From assembly GCF_963678635.1 (NCBI RefSeq), contig NW_026970931.1, forward strand, positions 1 to 32,200: a stretch of DNA of 32,200 nt, written 5' to 3'. Below, piece by piece: positions 28,581-32,200 of the stretch; within the stretch, counting starts at the first letter, position 1, and each line of letters starts with the position of its first letter. The DNA is from Symsagittifera roscoffensis (Eukaryota > Xenacoelomorpha > Acoela > Convolutidae). Both the position numbers and the translations under genes were made by a program. The notes under the pieces were generated by a model. It ran no database searches and had not been told where the DNA came from. It worked only from the letters and a program-made list of their open reading frames with translations.

Positions 28581-29654
28581 TGACTTTTATGAAAATCATG
28601 GCACTGAGGTTAAGGAAATATTTGCGCTAAAATTTGGAGATTATGGCGGGCAACAAATCCCTCTTACTAATTCTAATCCTTTAGCGCCCAAAAATTCTTA
28701 TTTGGCGCTTGTTTAAATTACTGTTTACAACAAGCCTGAATTATTTTACCATCGACTTTACTTTTTTAACGTTGCCTTTTTAATGTGTCAATAGTAATAA
28801 TGGTAAAAATAAATGCAATATTTGGATCAAAACCTTCAAAAACTGTTTAAAAAACTTCATTTTTGGCCTGTTTGGTAAAAAATTTACCTGCGCGCAAAAA
28901 ATTTGTTCGTAACAGTATCGCTCTATGCTTTTTAATGAGAAATTGGCTAATCAGTTTGGTCGACCTAAAAGAAAGGGTGACTAAATTATTTTTGAACATT
29001 TTTACAAAAATCCACCCTCGAGAAAATTTTAGGTTCCCGCCTGAAATTTAGTTAAGGTTTTCCGCCCTTTATAATTTGGATCGAAAAGCGGAAATTTGTT
29101 CAACCCATTCGGTAGATACCTATTTTGATCTCAACCCAGCGAGCTCTCGAAAAATATATGTATATATTTTGAGTTTTCAACAAGAGGATAGCAATTGCGA
29201 TTTGGTCCAATTGTTAAGTAGATCAGTTTCACCAAAACCCACAGTAGCATCGCGAAATTCATGAATCCGTTCATTCAAGTCGTCAGTATGAACTTTTCAC
29301 TACCCATATCACGCGGAAAATGAAATGTAATAAATTCATGACTTGAATACGCCTTAAATTCAATGACGTTTTATTTGTAGAATATTCGGTCCTTTGGGTG
29401 GCCAGTCTATATAAGCAGAATGGTCAAAGAGCAGAATGGGTCCAACAGCAGAAAAATAGAAAAACATCAACTTTTATGAGCTGATCGGTAAATGAATTAT
29501 AATAATAGTCAATATTACCAAATAAACTAATAATTTAAGCATAATTTGACTAATTTAATCAAGATTTTTAGAAATGCAAAGTGAAAAAAAATTGTATACT
29601 AACAGAGTTTGTTTGAGCGTAGCAGTACTTTGCGCCCCGATAAACACGCACTGC
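28581..29654. other. Intergenic, no gene; one TATA-like site
   Basis: No frame with recognisable coding content. TATATAAG at 29408-29415 is followed by AGCAGAATGG repeated 18 bases apart, which could be a core promoter or part of an LTR end. I cannot support either. Confidence 0.4.
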
Positions 29655-30480
29655 AACCTCCACTGATTATATGGACACCTATTTAGTATTATGCAAGGAT
29701 TGCTTAACATGCCAATTTAACAAAAATACACAAGATTATTGTCAACCCACTAAAGAATCAAAATGTTAAAATCTACCACTACAAACACACGATGAAGATC
29801 ACTTTCATCATCCACCAATTTTAAAATTAGTTTCCGGTACACACACCCAATAGATTTTAAACAGAGACAAAAAACACGACAAAATTTACCAGAAAGTAAC
29901 AAAAAAATTATTACAAAGACAAAATATTAATTCCCAAATAATTTCCCGATTTACCCCAGCTACAAATTCAAAAATCGAAACATATGTTTTAATTCCGAAT
30001 TTTACAACACAAGAAGAAATTTCTAAAAAAGTACAACCACTCTGAAAAGGACCATATCAAATAATTGATAAACCCACTGATGTAACATACAAACTTATAG
30101 ACCTAAACAAAAAAGAAATTGTTCAACACCGGAAGAATCGTTTACCTTATTATCCGAAAAAGTACGCTCTTCGCGAACTGACTCAATTATACTCCTTTAC
30201 TGGACTGAAAGTTATTCACAATAACTCCGAATATAAACAAAATCAAAGCACTGATATGAATCCTATCCTAAAACCATTAGAAAAAAAAGAATTAAACAAA
30301 CAAACATCTAAGTATTTAGACAACAAGAAAATCACTCAAACAGAAAGAAAAAACGAAAATTAGAAGAAAAATGTATACCACAAGATCAAAAAGAAAAATT
30401 TCCACATGGACAATCATCTCGACTTCGTAATCAGCAACGAAAAGATTACTAAACATTCATCCCGCAATCTAAAATATTAA
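29655..30480 (+). pseudogene. Element A copy 2, integrase finger and pol C-terminus
   Basis: CKDCLTCQFNK (from 29692) is the Cys pair of the integrase finger. The next readable text, HDEDHFHHPPILKLVSGTHT near 29790-29850, belongs after the catalytic core, which is missing. The C-terminal module GPYQIIDKPTDVTYKL lies at about 30049-30096, then HRKNRLPYYPKKYALRELTQ and a basic tail near 30420. Stops occur near 29768, 29850 and 30042. Less eroded than copy 1 over the same part. Confidence 0.75.
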
Positions 30481-31045
30481 AGAAAGTTGAATTTCAAAAA
30501 CCACTTTAAAATGATTAACATTTTCAACTCTTGAAGATAAGTTCAGGGACCGAACATTTTCTCAAAATTCATACTGGAAAGCACTTGAACAAACTTGTTC
30601 AATTTCAGCCAATAAGAGCCTTTCCAAATCATCACCTTATTTTTGACACGACTTCTTTAGCCGACAAACAATCACCTTCAAGCGTATCTCTAACTATAAC
30701 TTTAAGACCTCCAGTTCAAAAATAAGCAACCCGCTCAAATTTGACAACTAAAATAAACAAAATCTCAATATTACGACCCTCCCCTATCAACTAGAACAAA
30801 AATCAACAATATTGTCCCAGCTTAGACCTCGAAATACCCTCAAGCAAAAATATTAAATTAGCCTAAAGAACAAATCGACATAATCATTTAGCCTAAAGTA
30901 CAAATAACTCTCAAATACCCCCGATCATCCAATAAACAAAAATAAAACTAGGAAATCCCTTAATAGCCCTCCAAACTTCCCTTCACCAAAAAAAGCTTAA
31001 GCCCAACCTTTTTGTCAAAAAACCAATTAATAACCCGACCACACT
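30481..31045 (+). other. Element A copy 2, post-pol spacer
   Basis: Conserved with 6330-6875. No coding content recognised. The short ORF at 30531-30725 is not conserved in frame in copy 1. Confidence 0.6.
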
Positions 31046-31163
31046 CGAATTGCTTTGGCCACTTCTCCAAACTAAATACATCATTCGCCTACTAGCTAAA
31101 CTAATAACATCATCAGAAATAATCCACGACGTTTTTCCCCATAGATTCTTCCCCGACTAATAA
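31046..31163 (+). pseudogene. Element A copy 2, end of ORF-C
   Basis: LLWPLLQTKYIIRLLAKLI followed by a stop near 31158 matches 21438-21545 of copy 1 with conservative changes. It is joined directly to the post-pol spacer by a deletion. Confidence 0.65.
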
Positions 31164-31164
31164 G

Positions 31165-31247
31165 GTAAGTACGAATTAAATAAAATATTCTAATAAATTC
31201 GAAACAAAACTAACCATTCTTAAAAAGTGTTTTCTCTTTTTCTTTAG
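31165..31247 (+). other. Conserved short intron near the 3' end of element A, copy 2
   Basis: AAG-GTAAGTAC donor and CTTTTTCTTTAG acceptor, 83 bases, at the same place as in copy 1. Confidence 0.6.
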
Positions 31248-32134
31248 TCTTCACAAGCACGATCATCAATCATCTATAAAAAAGAAAAACGAAACAAAAA
31301 ACAAAATTTTTTTCTAGAATCATAAATTTCAATTAACCAAATACAATAAATGAAGCACTAAAATTTACCCCCAAAACAGCAATAAATTGATATATGAACT
31401 CTTTTCCCATATGCAGTAAAAATTCTTAAATGAAAGTGAATTGATAATTTCAACCCCCAAATAAAGCCGTAAAATTAATGATTTCAAAGTAGTAAATTAA
31501 TAAAAGTTGCCTATAAAATTAAAGCAGTACTAACCTTTTCAAAGACGCTTCTTTGTAGTTTTAAAAATTCACTCGCCCACAATCCTATCCACAATCGCAC
31601 AGCTCGCCCACGAAGAATTGTTTGAAATAATGAATTTAACTTTCAACTTTCACTGCTAATAACTCTAACCAGTTTTAACACATTTCAAATTTTCCTTTAA
31701 CCCGGTTGGAAAAGAATTATATAATAATCCAAACTAACCAACGCAAGCTTACTAAACACCACAAACCACAACCTAACGGCATGACTAAGAAAAGAAAAAG
31801 CACGGTACCCAAACCTGATTAAAACAAGCTTAGAACTGGATAAATTATTCTCTTAAAAATAACAGAACTAAAACAAGAACGCTTTTTCGATAAAAATTAT
31901 TACAAGATCATAACTAAAAACAAAATTAACAAAGATTTGTATATGTAATTAATACAATGCAGTATATAGATTACATACAGCCCAAAGATGAGCAGCAAGG
32001 AATTTGACAACACAATCACACTCCAACTACGGAATGGCAAAATACACCCGATATGCTGCCTACAGTCACTACACTCAACGGATTTAAAGTACGAATTGGC
32101 ATCACAGCAAAGGAAACCCATTGCAACAGAACAA
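31248..32134 (+). repeat. Element A copy 2, 3' region with iterated motifs
   Basis: No ORF. GCAATAAATTGATA (about 31379), GCAGTAAAAATTC (about 31415), GTAGTAAATTAATAAA (about 31489) and further variants continue the motif class of copy 1. 31560-31850 is the conserved terminal region. Confidence 0.55.
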
Positions 32135-32200
32135 TGGCCATATCGATGTTCAAGTATACGTACAGATCTAAGTCACCAGGCACTGCATCCAAAGTCGAAC
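32135..32200 (+). repeat. LTR-like repeat gamma, start only
   Basis: TGGCCATATCGATGTTCAAG and the following 45 bases match the start of repeat beta closely. The rest is outside the window. Confidence 0.65.

Larger units (their letters stand above)
29655..32200 (+). mobile_element. Element A copy 2: internally deleted, right end outside the window
   Basis: It starts abruptly inside the integrase finger (29692 CKDC) and follows copy 1 through the pol C-terminus and post-pol spacer to about 31045. It then jumps to the last codons of ORF-C, the intron, the iterated region, the 3' terminal region and an LTR-like repeat from 32135. ORF-A, the envelope-like region and most of ORF-B/C are missing. 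The SINE-like segment of copy 1 is also absent. Confidence 0.75.

Overview
The window looks like repeat-dominated DNA from an animal nucleus, most likely an invertebrate. It carries a BEL/Pao LTR retrotransposon (a superfamily known from metazoans), two families of Ty3-like LTR retroelements, short spliceosomal-type introns, and the 3' end of a membrane-anchored UDP-glycosyltransferase gene. No prokaryotic gene organisation is visible. The species cannot be fixed from the sequence alone.

Layout. (1) 1-7153 and 15888-about 23444, + strand: one very large, decayed Ty3-like element (element A, copy 1) with gag, protease, reverse transcriptase, RNase H, integrase zinc finger and integrase C-terminus. 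It continues with about 6 kb of extra coding remains after pol: a Ser/Thr/Pro-rich ORF, an envelope-glycoprotein-like region with a membrane segment, and a second unrecognised S/T/P-rich ORF. After these come a short intron, an iterated 3' region and an LTR-like repeat. Without the later insertion it is more than 14 kb and its 5' end lies outside the window. (2) 7154-15882, - strand: a complete but dead 8,729-bp BEL/Pao element inserted into element A. It has two 504-bp LTRs (TGTT...AACA) and an exact 5-bp target duplication, AAGAC. It carries an extra 200-aa ORF in its leader and a tRNA-like Pol III promoter module in each LTR. (3) 22724-23444 and 23606-24282: two related LTR-like repeats in the same orientation, sharing a covarying hairpin. 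(4) 24283-24727: a truncated UDP-glycosyltransferase gene whose coding homology begins exactly at the end of the second LTR-like repeat. (5) about 25500-27480, - strand: gag, zinc knuckles and protease of a second, unrelated Ty3-like relic. (6) 28184-28580: two foldback (palindromic) repeats. (7) about 29655-32200, + strand: a second copy of element A that lacks everything between the region after pol and the end of the last ORF.

Almost all coding remains are pseudogenes broken by stops and frameshifts. The main points of interest are the compound architecture of element A, the accessory ORF and splice-like direct repeats in the BEL leader, the tRNA-like module in the BEL LTRs, and the structured LTR-like repeats next to the truncated host gene. 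Calls come from reading translations and repeats by eye. No database search was possible.
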